Source: a virus. From it: DNA of 37,254 nucleotides. The position numbers and the translations under genes were made by a program. The DNA is taken from IMG/VR virus record IMGVR_UViG_3300025645_000191, positions 1-37,254 of that record; one strand, 5' to 3'. Below, piece by piece: positions 6,638 to 14,265 of the stretch (within the stretch, counting starts at the first letter, position 1; each line of letters begins with the position of its first letter). The notes below the pieces were generated by a model. It was not told the origin of the DNA. It saw only the letters and a program-made list of their open reading frames with translations, and did not search any database.

Positions 6638-6862
6638 ATGTTAAAATGCAAAATATGGGATTGTAAATATGTTTATAATTTTCCATCAATACCAAATAGA
6701 GCTATTTGTGTAAGATGTAAAAGGAAATTAGAACTAGATTTAAAAAAAATAAAATGGAATTTTGTAGAAAAATTTAATACAAAAACAGATTTAGGTACAG
6801 ATGAAGAAATTATAAAAAGATGGTTTAAAGAACCAAAGTATATTTTAAAACTTAAAAAATAA
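6638..6862 (+). CDS. Small zinc-ribbon protein
   Basis: This encodes 74 residues. Four Cys occur in the first 27 residues (MLKCKIWDCKY and ICVRCKRKL), giving Cys-x4-Cys and Cys-x2-Cys pairs that could bind one zinc. The rest is Lys-rich. The function is unknown. It is isolated by structured non-coding DNA on both sides and ends about 130 bases before a terminator. Confidence 0.55.
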   Translation: MLKCKIWDCKYVYNFPSIPNRAICVRCKRKLELDLKKIKWNFVEKFNTKTDLGTDEEIIKRWFKEPKYILKLKK

Positions 6863-6991
6863 ATAAATTGAAAAACTTTAGATAAATAAATATTAATTAT
6901 AACAGCTTTGAAATATAGCGTATATCTTAGACAGCAAAAGCAGAGTAAAACGTAGACAATAAAGTAGAAGTTGTTAATTAAAACTTTGATT

Positions 6992-7020
6992 AATCCATAA
7001 TTTATTTTATGGATTTTTTT
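6992..7020 (+). terminator. Rho-independent terminator
   Basis: AATCCATAA and TTATGGATT form a perfect 9-base stem (6992-7000 with 7007-7015) with a 6-base loop, followed by a T run. It ends the unit carrying the recombination cassette and the gene at 6638. Bases 6863-6991 ahead of it hold no gene or promoter I can support. Confidence 0.85.
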
Positions 7021-7050
7021 TGGTCATGTAAAAAAGTATTTGTATGTTTG
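7019..7050 (+). promoter_or_regulatory. Bacteroidota-type promoter
   Basis: TTTG (7019-7022), a 20-base spacer and TATGTTTG (7043-7050) match the host consensus. The -33 box overlaps the T tract of the terminator just upstream. Transcription would start near 7056, directly ahead of the structured RNA at 7056-7152. Confidence 0.85.
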
Positions 7051-7055
7051 TACTC

Positions 7056-7152
7056 GTTGAGCATCACCAACAAGGAAAACATTAACGTTAATCTTTTAAC
7101 GTAACGAGAAGCCCTTAACAATAGTGATGCATTGTTAGGGGTTTTCTCATTT
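7056..7152 (+). ncRNA. Candidate structured small RNA or attenuator leader
   Basis: The transcript from the promoter at 7019-7050 has no open frame until 7168. It contains a long hairpin: 7109-7122 pairs with 7131-7144 over 14 contiguous pairs (two G-U), extended by three more past a bulge, with loop AGTGATGC. A short T run follows (7150-7153). GCATCAC at 7061-7067, near the 5' end, is perfectly complementary to 7124-7130 in that loop, so a pseudoknot is possible. CTCGTT/AACGAG (7053-7058 with 7103-7108) is an alternative pairing. It is either a small RNA or a leader controlling the helicase operon. Confidence 0.55.
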
Positions 7153-7167
7153 TAAAATATATCTATT

Positions 7168-7395
7168 ATGAAAATATGTAAAAACACAATTTTGTTAACT
7201 AAAGACGGGAGGGTTTTTGGTAATGCAATAGTAACTAATGTAAATGAAAAAGGTAAATTTAATACTTATGACATTAAAACAGATTACGGAAATGAAGTAA
7301 AAGAATTGGATAGAAAATATTTACTTCAGCAGTTTTATGTAGCTGGAGAACTTCAAATGCTATCAGTTGAAAATCATAAACATTATACTTTTTAA
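7168..7395 (+). CDS. Hypothetical protein before helicase
   Basis: This encodes 75 residues, beta-rich (NTILLTKDGRVFGNAIVTNV) with a likely small barrel fold. There is no known motif. It starts 15 bases after the hairpin at 7109-7148 and ends two bases before the helicase gene, so it shares the helicase transcript and any control by that hairpin. Confidence 0.6.
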   Translation: MKICKNTILLTKDGRVFGNAIVTNVNEKGKFNTYDIKTDYGNEVKELDRKYLLQQFYVAGELQMLSVENHKHYTF

Positions 7396-7397
7396 TT

Positions 7398-9068
7398 ATG
7401 AAACCATATAAAGACCAAAAAATAATAATTGACGATATACTTAATGAATTTGAGCACAGGAATAGAATTATGTTGCAGTTGCCAACAGGAGCTGGAAAAA
7501 CAGTTGTATTTTCTTTTATTGCAAAACGTTTTATTAAAGAATATAAAAAAAAGGTTTTAGTGCTTGCTCATCGTGAAGAGCTAATAAACCAAACACTTGC
7601 AACCTTAAGAGATACAGGAGTTTCATGTGAAAGTATTATTGCATCGAAAAAAACCTTAAAACATAACGCTAACGCGTATGTGGGAATGGTTCAAACGCTA
7701 AAGAATAGATTAAGAAGCAATCCATTATTCGTTAAAGAAATAGAATTAGTTATTTGTGATGAAGCGCATTTGGATATTTTTAAAGAAGTGTTCGAATATT
7801 TCCCAAAAGCTAAAATTTTAGCGGTTACAGCAACGCCATCTTCTTTAAAAAAGATTAGTTTTACTCGTTGCCATAGGTGTAAAAAAAAATATGATGAAAT
7901 AACTGAATGCTGTGGCTACGAAACTTATGAATATACAAGAAAGTTTTATTATTCTGAAATTTATGAACACATTATTTTAGGACAATCAATATCTGAGTTA
8001 ATAGACAAAGATCGTTTAGTTCGTGATATTAATTATGAAATCGGAGTTCCTGATAAAAGCAATTTTGAAATAGATTATAAAACTGGAGATTACGATACTA
8101 AAAGTACTGATGCTTACTTTGGAATGCCGAACGTAGTTTTGAATTACGAAGAAATTTGTAAAGGAGAAAAAACAATTGTATTTAATTCAAGTACAAAAAC
8201 AAACCTATTAACATATCAAAGTTTTGTAGATGCTGGATATGAAAATGTAAAAATGTTAGATAGTGTTAATACAAAAAAATCTGAACGAAAACCTATTTTA
8301 AAATGGTTCAAAGAAACTCCTGATGCTATTTTATTAAACTGCGGTGTATTAACTGCTGGATTTGATGAGCCAACAATTCAAGCGGTTGTAATAAATAGAG
8401 CTACTTTATCTTTATCTTTATGGCTTCAAATGGTTGGTCGTGGAGGCAGAAAATGTGATTTGATTTATAAACCACATTTCAAAGTAATTGACTTAGGCGG
8501 TAATATTAAAGAACATGGTAAATGGAGTGAAGAAATAGACTGGGAGGCTGTTTTTTACGGAACAGAAGATATCCCAAGACCAAAAAAAGAAGCTCTTGAA
8601 CAAACAAAAGAATGCTTAAACTGCGGTGCGGTAATAGCTAAAAACTCTTTAGAGTGTGAATTTTGTGGACATATAGAAATTGAAAATGAAGTTGAAAAAA
8701 AGATAAGTAATGAAATAGCTAAATTAACAGACGAAATCCCAAAACCTAACGGAACAAAAATAGTCACTTATTGCAATAGGTTAGGCAAAGACAAAAATTT
8801 TGCATGGTTAATTCTAACTAATCAAATAATAGATTTATTCATTAAGCATTCAGTTACTTACGGTATGTATAATAAATCAATAAAAAACGAAAAATTTGAG
8901 CAATCAATAAGAAATATAATAAAAGAACCTTATCAAACAATTCAAGGGTCAGAACTTGATGGTGGTATTTTTAGAACAAAAGCGTGGTTAATAAAAAAAA
9001 TTAAAAATAAATTAGATAAATATTATGAAACAAATATCAGAAGCAGTAATTCAACAAGAGTGTTTTAA
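7398..9068 (+). CDS. SF2 DEAD/DEAH-box helicase with zinc ribbon
   Basis: This encodes 556 residues. Motif I is LPTGAGKT (28-35), motif II DEAH (121-124), motif III VTATP (143-147) and motif VI QMVGRGGR (344-351), which together define an SF2 helicase with both RecA-like lobes. A Cys cluster (158, 161, 171, 172) is inserted just after motif III, and a second zinc ribbon (Cys406, 409, 420, 423) follows the helicase core. Related phage helicases take part in replication or recombination. It overlaps the nuclease gene at 9025 by 44 bases, implying tight coupling. Confidence 0.9.
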   Translation: MKPYKDQKIIIDDILNEFEHRNRIMLQLPTGAGKTVVFSFIAKRFIKEYKKKVLVLAHREELINQTLATLRDTGVSCESIIASKKTLKHNANAYVGMVQTLKNRLRSNPLFVKEIELVICDEAHLDIFKEVFEYFPKAKILAVTATPSSLKKISFTRCHRCKKKYDEITECCGYETYEYTRKFYYSEIYEHIILGQSISELIDKDRLVRDINYEIGVPDKSNFEIDYKTGDYDTKSTDAYFGMPNVVLNYEEICKGEKTIVFNSSTKTNLLTYQSFVDAGYENVKMLDSVNTKKSERKPILKWFKETPDAILLNCGVLTAGFDEPTIQAVVINRATLSLSLWLQMVGRGGRKCDLIYKPHFKVIDLGGNIKEHGKWSEEIDWEAVFYGTEDIPRPKKEALEQTKECLNCGAVIAKNSLECEFCGHIEIENEVEKKISNEIAKLTDEIPKPNGTKIVTYCNRLGKDKNFAWLILTNQIIDLFIKHSVTYGMYNKSIKNEKFEQSIRNIIKEPYQTIQGSELDGGIFRTKAWLIKKIKNKLDKYYETNIRSSNSTRVF

Positions 9069-9414
9069 TTGGTTTAATAATAAATATTGCTTAAATCATT
9101 TCGAACAAAGTTTAATAATTCATTCAGTACCGAATGGTATAAATGTAAATTTACCACCTAGCGAAATGGCAAAAGCTTTAGATTTTTTAAACAAAACAGG
9201 AATGAAAAAAGGCGTATCAGATTTACTTATTCATGGTGTAAATGGGCGTTGCATTTGGGCGGAATGCAAAAGACCAGGAGAAAAACAAAGCGAAGATCAA
9301 ATAAAAATGGAAAACAAAGTAAAAAAACTTGGTGGGATTTATTTTATTTTTTATTCTTTAGATGGTTTTAAAGAAAAAATTTCACTATATTTACCATTCT
9401 TAACAACCGCTTAA
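9025..9414 (+). CDS. VRR-NUC domain nuclease
   Basis: This encodes 129 residues, the usual size for stand-alone phage VRR-NUC proteins. HSVPNG (33-38), KTGMKKGVSDLLI (Asp66), WAECKRP (Glu80, Lys82) and Gln88 form the PD-(D/E)xK core. VRR-NUC enzymes are structure-specific nucleases, and phage forms have been linked to replication or recombination intermediates. It starts inside the end of the helicase gene. A terminator begins within its last codons. Confidence 0.85.
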   Translation: MKQISEAVIQQECFNWFNNKYCLNHFEQSLIIHSVPNGINVNLPPSEMAKALDFLNKTGMKKGVSDLLIHGVNGRCIWAECKRPGEKQSEDQIKMENKVKKLGGIYFIFYSLDGFKEKISLYLPFLTTA

Positions 9415-9429
9415 AAGTGCGGTTTTTTT
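9405..9429 (+). terminator. Rho-independent terminator
   Basis: AACCGC (9405-9410) and GCGGTT (9419-9424) form a 6-base stem with an 8-base loop, followed by a run of T. The stop codon of the nuclease gene (9412-9414) is in the loop. No consensus promoter is visible before the next gene at 9458, so read-through may be needed. Confidence 0.75.
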
Positions 9430-9457
9430 AGCTAAAAATCAGTAAAAAATTTTACCA

Positions 9458-9619
9458 ATGACAAAATTAGATTGCACAAGAAAAATAGAACAATTAAGGT
9501 TTGAAAATACAGATGAAGAAGTCTGTAAAATAATCGGAGTTTCAAAGCCTACTCTTTACACAAGGTTAAGAAAAAACAACTGGAAGGTTTTAGAAATATT
9601 TAAAATAGAAAGACTATGA
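9458..9619 (+). CDS. 53-residue helix-turn-helix protein
   Basis: ENTDEEVCKIIGVSKPTLYT, then RLRKNNWK, is a clear helix-turn-helix of the type found in transposase/resolvase-like and small phage regulators. The TGA overlaps the next ATG. It may regulate replication genes or bind the iteron region at 11137-11430; that is inference. Confidence 0.65.
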   Translation: MTKLDCTRKIEQLRFENTDEEVCKIIGVSKPTLYTRLRKNNWKVLEIFKIERL

Positions 9620-10101
9620 AAATAAAAGATGCTATTTCACGAATAAGGTTTACAATTGGAAACAAAAACAAACCAAACGAAAATGATGCAGATGCTTTTA
9701 ATTCAATTTTATTACATTTTAAAAATTCAGAAGAAAAAACAATACAGGATAATTTATTATTTGCTAAACTTTATTGTTTTATTCTTGAAAAAAATGTAAT
9801 GAATTACAAAAATGCTGATTTTGCAAACGAGCAAATAAATAATGTTTTATCACAACCTTTAAAGATAAGAATCGAGAGCTTAAAGGTGTCTTTAAAAAAC
9901 ATGGAGTTATCTAATTATTTTGAAGGTAAAGGAGTTAAAGATTATAACTTAAAAAAAGCTAACGAAAATGCTGAAACTCTTAAATTTAATATGGCAGAAT
10001 TCATGGAGCTTTATGATGTTTGGGACGACGACGACAATATTAATGCTTTGTTAAATAGAAATATAAATTCATCAATTCAAAAATACAAAAACTATGTTTG
10101 A
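9616..10101 (+). CDS. Hypothetical protein before RepA-like ATPase
   Basis: This encodes 161 residues, predicted all-helical, with an acidic patch (VWDDDDN, 135-141). There is no motif I recognise. It overlaps the helix-turn-helix gene before it and the RepA-like ATPase after it, so it is probably a replication accessory protein such as a helicase partner. That suggestion rests on position only. Confidence 0.6.
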   Translation: MKIKDAISRIRFTIGNKNKPNENDADAFNSILLHFKNSEEKTIQDNLLFAKLYCFILEKNVMNYKNADFANEQINNVLSQPLKIRIESLKVSLKNMELSNYFEGKGVKDYNLKKANENAETLKFNMAEFMELYDVWDDDDNINALLNRNINSSIQKYKNYV

Positions 10102-11152
10102 ACCGTTAGAAATAGAAGTTAAAGAAACAAAACAAATATCTTTAAAAGATATTAATCAATTCAGGGTAAAGCATACAGATGAAATACCTCTTCCAGATAC
10201 TGTTTTACAAGTCGGTGGGAAAATAATAGCAACAAGAAAAAATATATTTGGAATTTCAGGAAAAGCCAAAGTAGGTAAGTCTTTTTTAATGGCATTAATA
10301 AATGCAACTGTATTACAAAAAGGTGAACTCGGAGCATTATCTTCTTACTTACCAAAGGGAAAAGATAAAATTTTATACATAGATACTGAACAATCTGACT
10401 ATCACGTTTCTTTAGCTTTGCAAAGAGTAAAAAAAATGGTAGATGCTTATAAAATGGACAATCTTTTAATGTATGCTTTTGATTCAGTACCTACGGATCA
10501 AAGAAAAGAATACACTGAATACCTTATAAACAATACAGAAGGGCTTGGGCTTGTTATTATAGATGGTATAGCCGACTTGATAAAATCAGTAAATGATGAA
10601 GTAATGGCAGTGGAGCTATACGACTGCATTAGAGCTTGGGCAAAAAATAACGACGTTGCTATTGGATATGTATTGCATCAAAACCCATCAGAAAGCAGTA
10701 AAATGAGAGGTCATCTTGGTACTATATTAACAAATAAATCGGAAACTGTTTTACAAATTACAAGCAGTAAAGATAATGATAGCGTAAAAATAGTAGAGGC
10801 GATGCAAACAAGAAACGCTAAACCTGATAATTTTAGTTTTGAAATAAAGGACGGAATGCCAATAATTATGGATGTTTGTTTTGAAGAACCAAAAGCTGGA
10901 AGAAAACAAAAAAGAACATGGACAAATATAGAAAGGTACAATGTTTTATTAGAAGCTTATAAAGGGCTTAAAAAGAGTCAATGCATAGGATACAGTATTT
11001 TATTAGAAAAAGTTAAGGAAAACACCTCAGAAATGGGAGATAACGCAATAAAAGAATTTGTCAAGTATGCAAAAGAGAATAATTGGCTTTTTCAAGACCA
11101 ACCTAAAGGAGGATATTTCTTACATGACTTTAGTGACGGTTTAATGGTTTAA
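10094..11152 (+). CDS. RepA-like/RecA-fold ATPase (AAA_25 type)
   Basis: This encodes 352 residues. Walker A is GKAKVGKS (56-63) and Walker B is LVIIDG (Asp157). Between them ILYIDTEQSDYHV is typical of plasmid RepA-like helicases and RecA-fold ATPases, and GYVLHQNP (191-198) fits the sensor region. The C-terminus (about 270-345) looks like a helix-turn-helix. It is the best candidate for the replicative helicase or initiator. Iteron-like repeats start inside its last codons and run on downstream, as for plasmid origins. Confidence 0.8.
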   Translation: MFEPLEIEVKETKQISLKDINQFRVKHTDEIPLPDTVLQVGGKIIATRKNIFGISGKAKVGKSFLMALINATVLQKGELGALSSYLPKGKDKILYIDTEQSDYHVSLALQRVKKMVDAYKMDNLLMYAFDSVPTDQRKEYTEYLINNTEGLGLVIIDGIADLIKSVNDEVMAVELYDCIRAWAKNNDVAIGYVLHQNPSESSKMRGHLGTILTNKSETVLQITSSKDNDSVKIVEAMQTRNAKPDNFSFEIKDGMPIIMDVCFEEPKAGRKQKRTWTNIERYNVLLEAYKGLKKSQCIGYSILLEKVKENTSEMGDNAIKEFVKYAKENNWLFQDQPKGGYFLHDFSDGLMV

Positions 11153-11430
11153 CAATTATTTTAATTAAACCATGCAATTATTAAACCATCAAATAAAAAA
11201 AAATTATTAAACCATCACGAAGCCACGCTATTACTGGTTTTGTTATTAAAAAAAGTGTTAAAAACGGGTGATGGTTTAATAATACAAAATAATTGTTAAA
11301 CCATCAAATAATGCAAAAAACAGCTATATTTGTAAGAAAATTACATAAGGTTTAATGGTTTAATAATACAAAAACAGGGGTGTGAGTGATGGTTTATATA
11401 CCCCCTTATATAGGGGGTATTAAACTAAAC
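11137..11430. other. Iteron cluster, candidate replication origin
   Basis: Copies of TGATGGTTTAAT or its complement crowd this mostly non-coding stretch. In plus orientation they are at 11145-11152, 11269-11280, 11356-11364 and 11387-11398. In minus orientation they are at 11165-11172, 11180-11191, 11206-11217 and 11296-11306. Variant half-copies abut two of them (11137-11144, 11348-11355). Between the copies the DNA is A+T rich. Placement directly after the RepA-like gene and lack of coding frames make an iteron-type origin likely. A lone -7-like TATATTTG at 11325-11332 suggests the repeats could also control transcription. Confidence 0.7.
11398..11420. repeat. GC-capped inverted repeat at end of iterons
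   Basis: ATACCCCC (11398-11405) and GGGGGTAT (11413-11420) form a perfect 8-base stem with a 7-base AT-only loop. This is striking in such AT-rich DNA, and it abuts the last clear iteron. It may be part of the origin or a terminator-like barrier; there is no T run on either strand. Confidence 0.7.
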
Positions 11431-11464
11431 CACCCCACCCATAAAAACTAAACGAATTTAAAAC

Positions 11465-11602
11465 ATGGCTAAAAGACAAATAGATAAGTACGCTACTATG
11501 AAAAAAGAGTATAACGAATTATTAGTAAATAAAAACAACCCTAAAAGACTCCAGCAAATAAAGGATTTTTTAGATTATTTTGAATATGGAATAAAAAAAT
11601 AA
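11465..11602 (+). CDS. 45-residue basic helical protein
   Basis: The start follows the leader AAAACTAAACGAATTTAAAAC. The product is basic and helical (MAKRQIDKYATMKKEYNELL). It is of unknown function. It lies between the origin-like repeats and the second cytosine methyltransferase gene. Confidence 0.55.
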   Translation: MAKRQIDKYATMKKEYNELLVNKNNPKRLQQIKDFLDYFEYGIKK

Positions 11603-11608
11603 AAAATT

Positions 11609-12280
11609 ATGAAAAAAAATGTATTAGAATTATTTGCAGGATCTAGATGTATTGGGCAAGTAGCAGAAGATTTAGGAATGAATGTGTTTAGTGTAGATTG
11701 GACGCCTTACGAAAAAATAGATTTATCAATTGATATAGAATTACTAACCAAAGAACAAGTTCCTTTTATACCAAACCATGTACACGCATCATTTGATTGT
11801 ACTACTTATACCATTGCAGCTATATCACATCATAGAAATGGAACAGAACCAAAAAGCGAATACGCTAAAAAATGCGACAATGTAAACCAACACGTTATAA
11901 AACTAATTAAAGAATGGAAATTAATAAATCCAAACATTACTTTTACTTTTGAAAACCCACGAGGAATGTTAAGACATATGCCATTTATGAAAGAGTTTAC
12001 AAGACATACAGTTTGGTATTGCCAATACGGAGATGATAGAGCAAAACCAACAGATATATGGACTAACTTAGATAATTGGAAACCTAAACCAGTATGTAGA
12101 AATTACAAATACGATAAAGAAGGTAATATTATTGACAAACATTGTCATCACGAAAGTGCAAGACGTGGAGCAAAAACAGGAACACAAGGTAAAAAAGGAA
12201 GTTACGAGCGATCTAAAATACCTTTAGAATTATGCTATGAGTTATTAAATTGTGTTAAAATTAAAAAAATAACACAATAA
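11609..12280 (+). CDS. DNA cytosine-5 methyltransferase-like protein
   Basis: This encodes 223 residues. VLELFAGSRCIGQVAEDLGM is the SAM-binding motif I. Motif IV is SFDCTTYT with Cys64, lacking the usual Pro-Pro before Cys. Motif VI is FENPRGM (114-120). The region TVWYCQYGDDRAKPTDIWTN is typical of phage C5 methyltransferases. The altered motif IV may change activity, but the nucleophile is present. It is the second of three methyltransferases in the window and not a close copy of the one at 3612. Confidence 0.75.
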   Translation: MKKNVLELFAGSRCIGQVAEDLGMNVFSVDWTPYEKIDLSIDIELLTKEQVPFIPNHVHASFDCTTYTIAAISHHRNGTEPKSEYAKKCDNVNQHVIKLIKEWKLINPNITFTFENPRGMLRHMPFMKEFTRHTVWYCQYGDDRAKPTDIWTNLDNWKPKPVCRNYKYDKEGNIIDKHCHHESARRGAKTGTQGKKGSYERSKIPLELCYELLNCVKIKKITQ

Positions 12281-12281
12281 A

Positions 12282-12312
12282 TTTGCGTGTTAAATAATTT
12301 GTTGTATATTTG
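12282..12312 (+). promoter_or_regulatory. Bacteroidota-type promoter
   Basis: TTTG (12282-12285), a 19-base spacer and TATATTTG (12305-12312) match the host consensus. It starts directly after the methyltransferase gene and drives the unit beginning at 12332. Confidence 0.85.
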
Positions 12313-12331
12313 CTAAAGAAATAACTATAAT

Positions 12332-12412
12332 ATGAAAAACTTTAAAAACTTTTTACAAGCATTATTACTATGGCTTGTATTTATAACCTTAGCAGTATTA
12401 TTAACTAAATAA
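12332..12412 (+). CDS. 26-residue membrane peptide
   Basis: This is the first frame behind the promoter at 12282-12312. It has a basic start (MKNFKNF) and then one hydrophobic segment of about 17 residues (ALLLWLVFITLAVLL) before a final TK. It is probably a single-pass inner-membrane peptide of unknown role. Confidence 0.55.
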   Translation: MKNFKNFLQALLLWLVFITLAVLLTK

Positions 12413-12422
12413 AAACTAAATT

Positions 12423-12836
12423 ATGAAACTAGAATTAAAACACATTGCGGGATATTTACCTTATGGATTGAAGGTTATGGAAAACTACGATGATTTTCAA
12501 ATAGAAATGCTTGGTATTTACACATTTAATGATATTTACACAGATGGTGGTGATATTACTTTTGAAGGCTTCAAACCAATCCTAAGACCATTAAGCGATT
12601 TAACAAAAGAGATTGAAGTTAATGGAGAAAAGTTTGTGCCTTTAGATTATTTTGAACAAGATAGTATTGCTGATTATTTTGCCGATAATATTTGGGTCAA
12701 ATTTCTATTTGAAGATGGCAAATGCAATGATTTAGATTTAATACCTTACGGAATGATAGAAAAACTATACGAATGGCACTTCGACATATTTAACCTAATC
12801 GAAAACAATTTAGCAATCGACATTAACACTTTATAA
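12423..12836 (+). CDS. Conserved Bacteroidota phage hypothetical protein
   Basis: This encodes 137 residues. LKHIAGYLPYGLKV at the start, PILRPLSDLTKEIEVNGEKF in the middle and IEKLYEWHFDIFNLIE near the end are signatures of a very common but uncharacterised protein of Bacteroidota phages and prophages. It is soluble, with no catalytic motif visible. It is co-transcribed with small secreted and unknown genes. Confidence 0.75.
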   Translation: MKLELKHIAGYLPYGLKVMENYDDFQIEMLGIYTFNDIYTDGGDITFEGFKPILRPLSDLTKEIEVNGEKFVPLDYFEQDSIADYFADNIWVKFLFEDGKCNDLDLIPYGMIEKLYEWHFDIFNLIENNLAIDINTL

Positions 12837-12837
12837 A

Positions 12838-13119
12838 ATGAAAGCACTATTATTAACATTACTACTATCGACTATTGCAACAGCTCAGAGCTACACAATA
12901 AAAACAATAGTAAAAGACAAACAAATTACTGGATATTTAATTATAAACGTTTCTAAGGATAAAACTATTTCAACTGAACGTCTATGTTGTTATTCAGAAA
13001 TCGAACGCTTAGGATTAAGAAAACAAGCTAAATTAATCATATCACATGATAATATTCCAACTGATAAATTAGAGCAAGAGGAGTATTTAAAAAATGGTGT
13101 AAAAAGTAATGAGTTATGA
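12838..13119 (+). CDS. Small secreted protein
   Basis: This encodes 93 residues. MKALLLTLLLSTIATAQ is a clear signal peptide with likely cleavage after Ala16 (ATA-Q). The mature part has a Cys pair (LCCYSE) and mixed beta structure. It is expected in the periplasm or outside the cell. The function is unknown. Confidence 0.6.
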   Translation: MKALLLTLLLSTIATAQSYTIKTIVKDKQITGYLIINVSKDKTISTERLCCYSEIERLGLRKQAKLIISHDNIPTDKLEQEEYLKNGVKSNEL

Positions 13120-13424
13120 AACTAACAGGTAAAACAAAAGAAGCGTTTGAGAAGTGGTTCTATAAAGAAATTGATCAAATAGGCGGTGAAGGATTAGACG
13201 ATGTGACAGATTTACATTTAAACGCATTAATTATTGAATTCTTTGATTCGGTTGGATACACTATTGACAGAGATTCTTATAATAGAAAAATGACAATAGT
13301 AGATTGGAATGACGGAAATGAAACTCATTATACTATTGATTGCGAATATTTAGATCCGTTTACTGATTGGTGGGATAAAGCAATTGAAAAGGCAAATGAT
13401 ATTTACAACAATAAACTTGCATAA
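13116..13424 (+). CDS. Hypothetical acidic protein
   Basis: This encodes 102 residues, acidic, with Trp-rich stretches (IVDWNDGNETHYT, DPFTDWWDKAIEKANDIYN). The start overlaps the preceding stop (ATGA). It is soluble and of unknown function. It is the last gene before the promoter of the sigma-like gene. Confidence 0.6.
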   Translation: MKLTGKTKEAFEKWFYKEIDQIGGEGLDDVTDLHLNALIIEFFDSVGYTIDRDSYNRKMTIVDWNDGNETHYTIDCEYLDPFTDWWDKAIEKANDIYNNKLA

Positions 13425-13447
13425 TTAAATATTAATAACTACGTTTG
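13416..13447 (+). promoter_or_regulatory. Bacteroidota-type promoter of the sigma-like gene
   Basis: CTTG (13416-13419), a 20-base spacer and TACGTTTG (13440-13447) fit the host consensus with one mismatch in the -33 box. The ATG of the next gene is only 4 bases after the -7 box, so the transcript would begin at or next to the start codon. Confidence 0.75.
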
Positions 13448-13451
13448 CTTT

Positions 13452-13898
13452 ATGATTTTAGAAGAGCTTTCAAAAAAAGATAAACTTTGGCGTAGTATTG
13501 CATTTAATATTTGCAAAGACAAATCGTTGTCTGATGAGTTAACGCAACAAATGTATGTAAAAGTATATGAAGTATCTTTAAAAAGAAACATAGACACAAA
13601 TGACTACTACATAGCTAAAATACTTTTAAATTTATTTATAGATTATATTAAAGAAAATAAAAAGTTTGTAACAAATACAGAAGTTATTAGTCTTATAAGT
13701 AACGATGAATCATTTACAATGGATGATGAGCAATTAAATATAATTAACGATTTATCATTCATAGAAAAAGAATTAATCTTATTAAATGAAAATTTAAGCT
13801 ATCACGAAATACAAAGAAAGTATAATATAAATTATCAATTTGTTAGAAGGGTAATTTTAAACGTAAAAAATAAACATGGCAAAAAAGAAAGTAAATAA
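13452..13898 (+). CDS. Sigma-70-family-like regulator
   Basis: This encodes 148 residues. Residues 10-40 (KLWRSIAFNICKDKSLSDEL, then TQQMYVKVYE) match sigma region 2, and 100-140 (LSYHEIQRKYNINYQFVRRV) match the region 4 helix-turn-helix. The size fits small ECF-like or phage sigma-like proteins. It lies just before the terminase and structural genes and is transcribed from a host-type promoter with almost no 5' leader. A role in switching on late genes is inferred; no experimental support is visible. Confidence 0.65.
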   Translation: MILEELSKKDKLWRSIAFNICKDKSLSDELTQQMYVKVYEVSLKRNIDTNDYYIAKILLNLFIDYIKENKKFVTNTEVISLISNDESFTMDDEQLNIINDLSFIEKELILLNENLSYHEIQRKYNINYQFVRRVILNVKNKHGKKESK

Positions 13899-14265
13899 AT
13901 CAAAAGGATTAGGAGATGTTATAGAAAACATTACAGAAGTTACTGGAGTAAAAGCATTAGTAGGTGATTGCGTTGGATGTAACGAACGTAAAGAAAGGTT
14001 AAACAGAAAATATCCAAACTTAAAAAATGCAAGAGAATTTACAGAATATGAGTTAGATTATTGGAGAAACTTTATTGAAGTAAGAACCGCAAAGATAGAA
14101 AGAAATACACTTTTAGAAATATGTAAACTTTATTCTGATGTACTTACTTTAAAGTATTGGCAACCATCTTGCTTTAGTTGTGGTGGTACAATTAGAAGTG
14201 TATCAAATATGATTGATAAATTAGATTTAATATATAAAAACCAAACAAATGAAAACAACAATTAA
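13876..14265 (+). CDS. Conserved phage protein with Cys pairs
   Basis: This encodes 129 residues. KGLGDVIENITEVTGVKALV, then CVGCNERKERLNRKYPN, and the later CFSCGG are shared with common Bacteroidota phage proteins that lie just before the terminase. Two Cys-x2-Cys pairs suggest zinc binding. The function is not known; position favours packaging or head assembly, but this is inference. It overlaps both neighbours. Confidence 0.65.
   Translation: MAKKKVNKSKGLGDVIENITEVTGVKALVGDCVGCNERKERLNRKYPNLKNAREFTEYELDYWRNFIEVRTAKIERNTLLEICKLYSDVLTLKYWQPSCFSCGGTIRSVSNMIDKLDLIYKNQTNENNN

Noticed and set aside
6609-6644. Leader peptide of 11 codons in the hairpin before 6638
   Set aside because: It has no leader and its only support is position; chance ATGs are common in this AT-rich DNA.
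11325-11332. Host-type promoter within the iterons
   Set aside because: TATATTTG is a good -7 box, but no TTTG or TTG lies 19-20 bases upstream, so only a half promoter is present.
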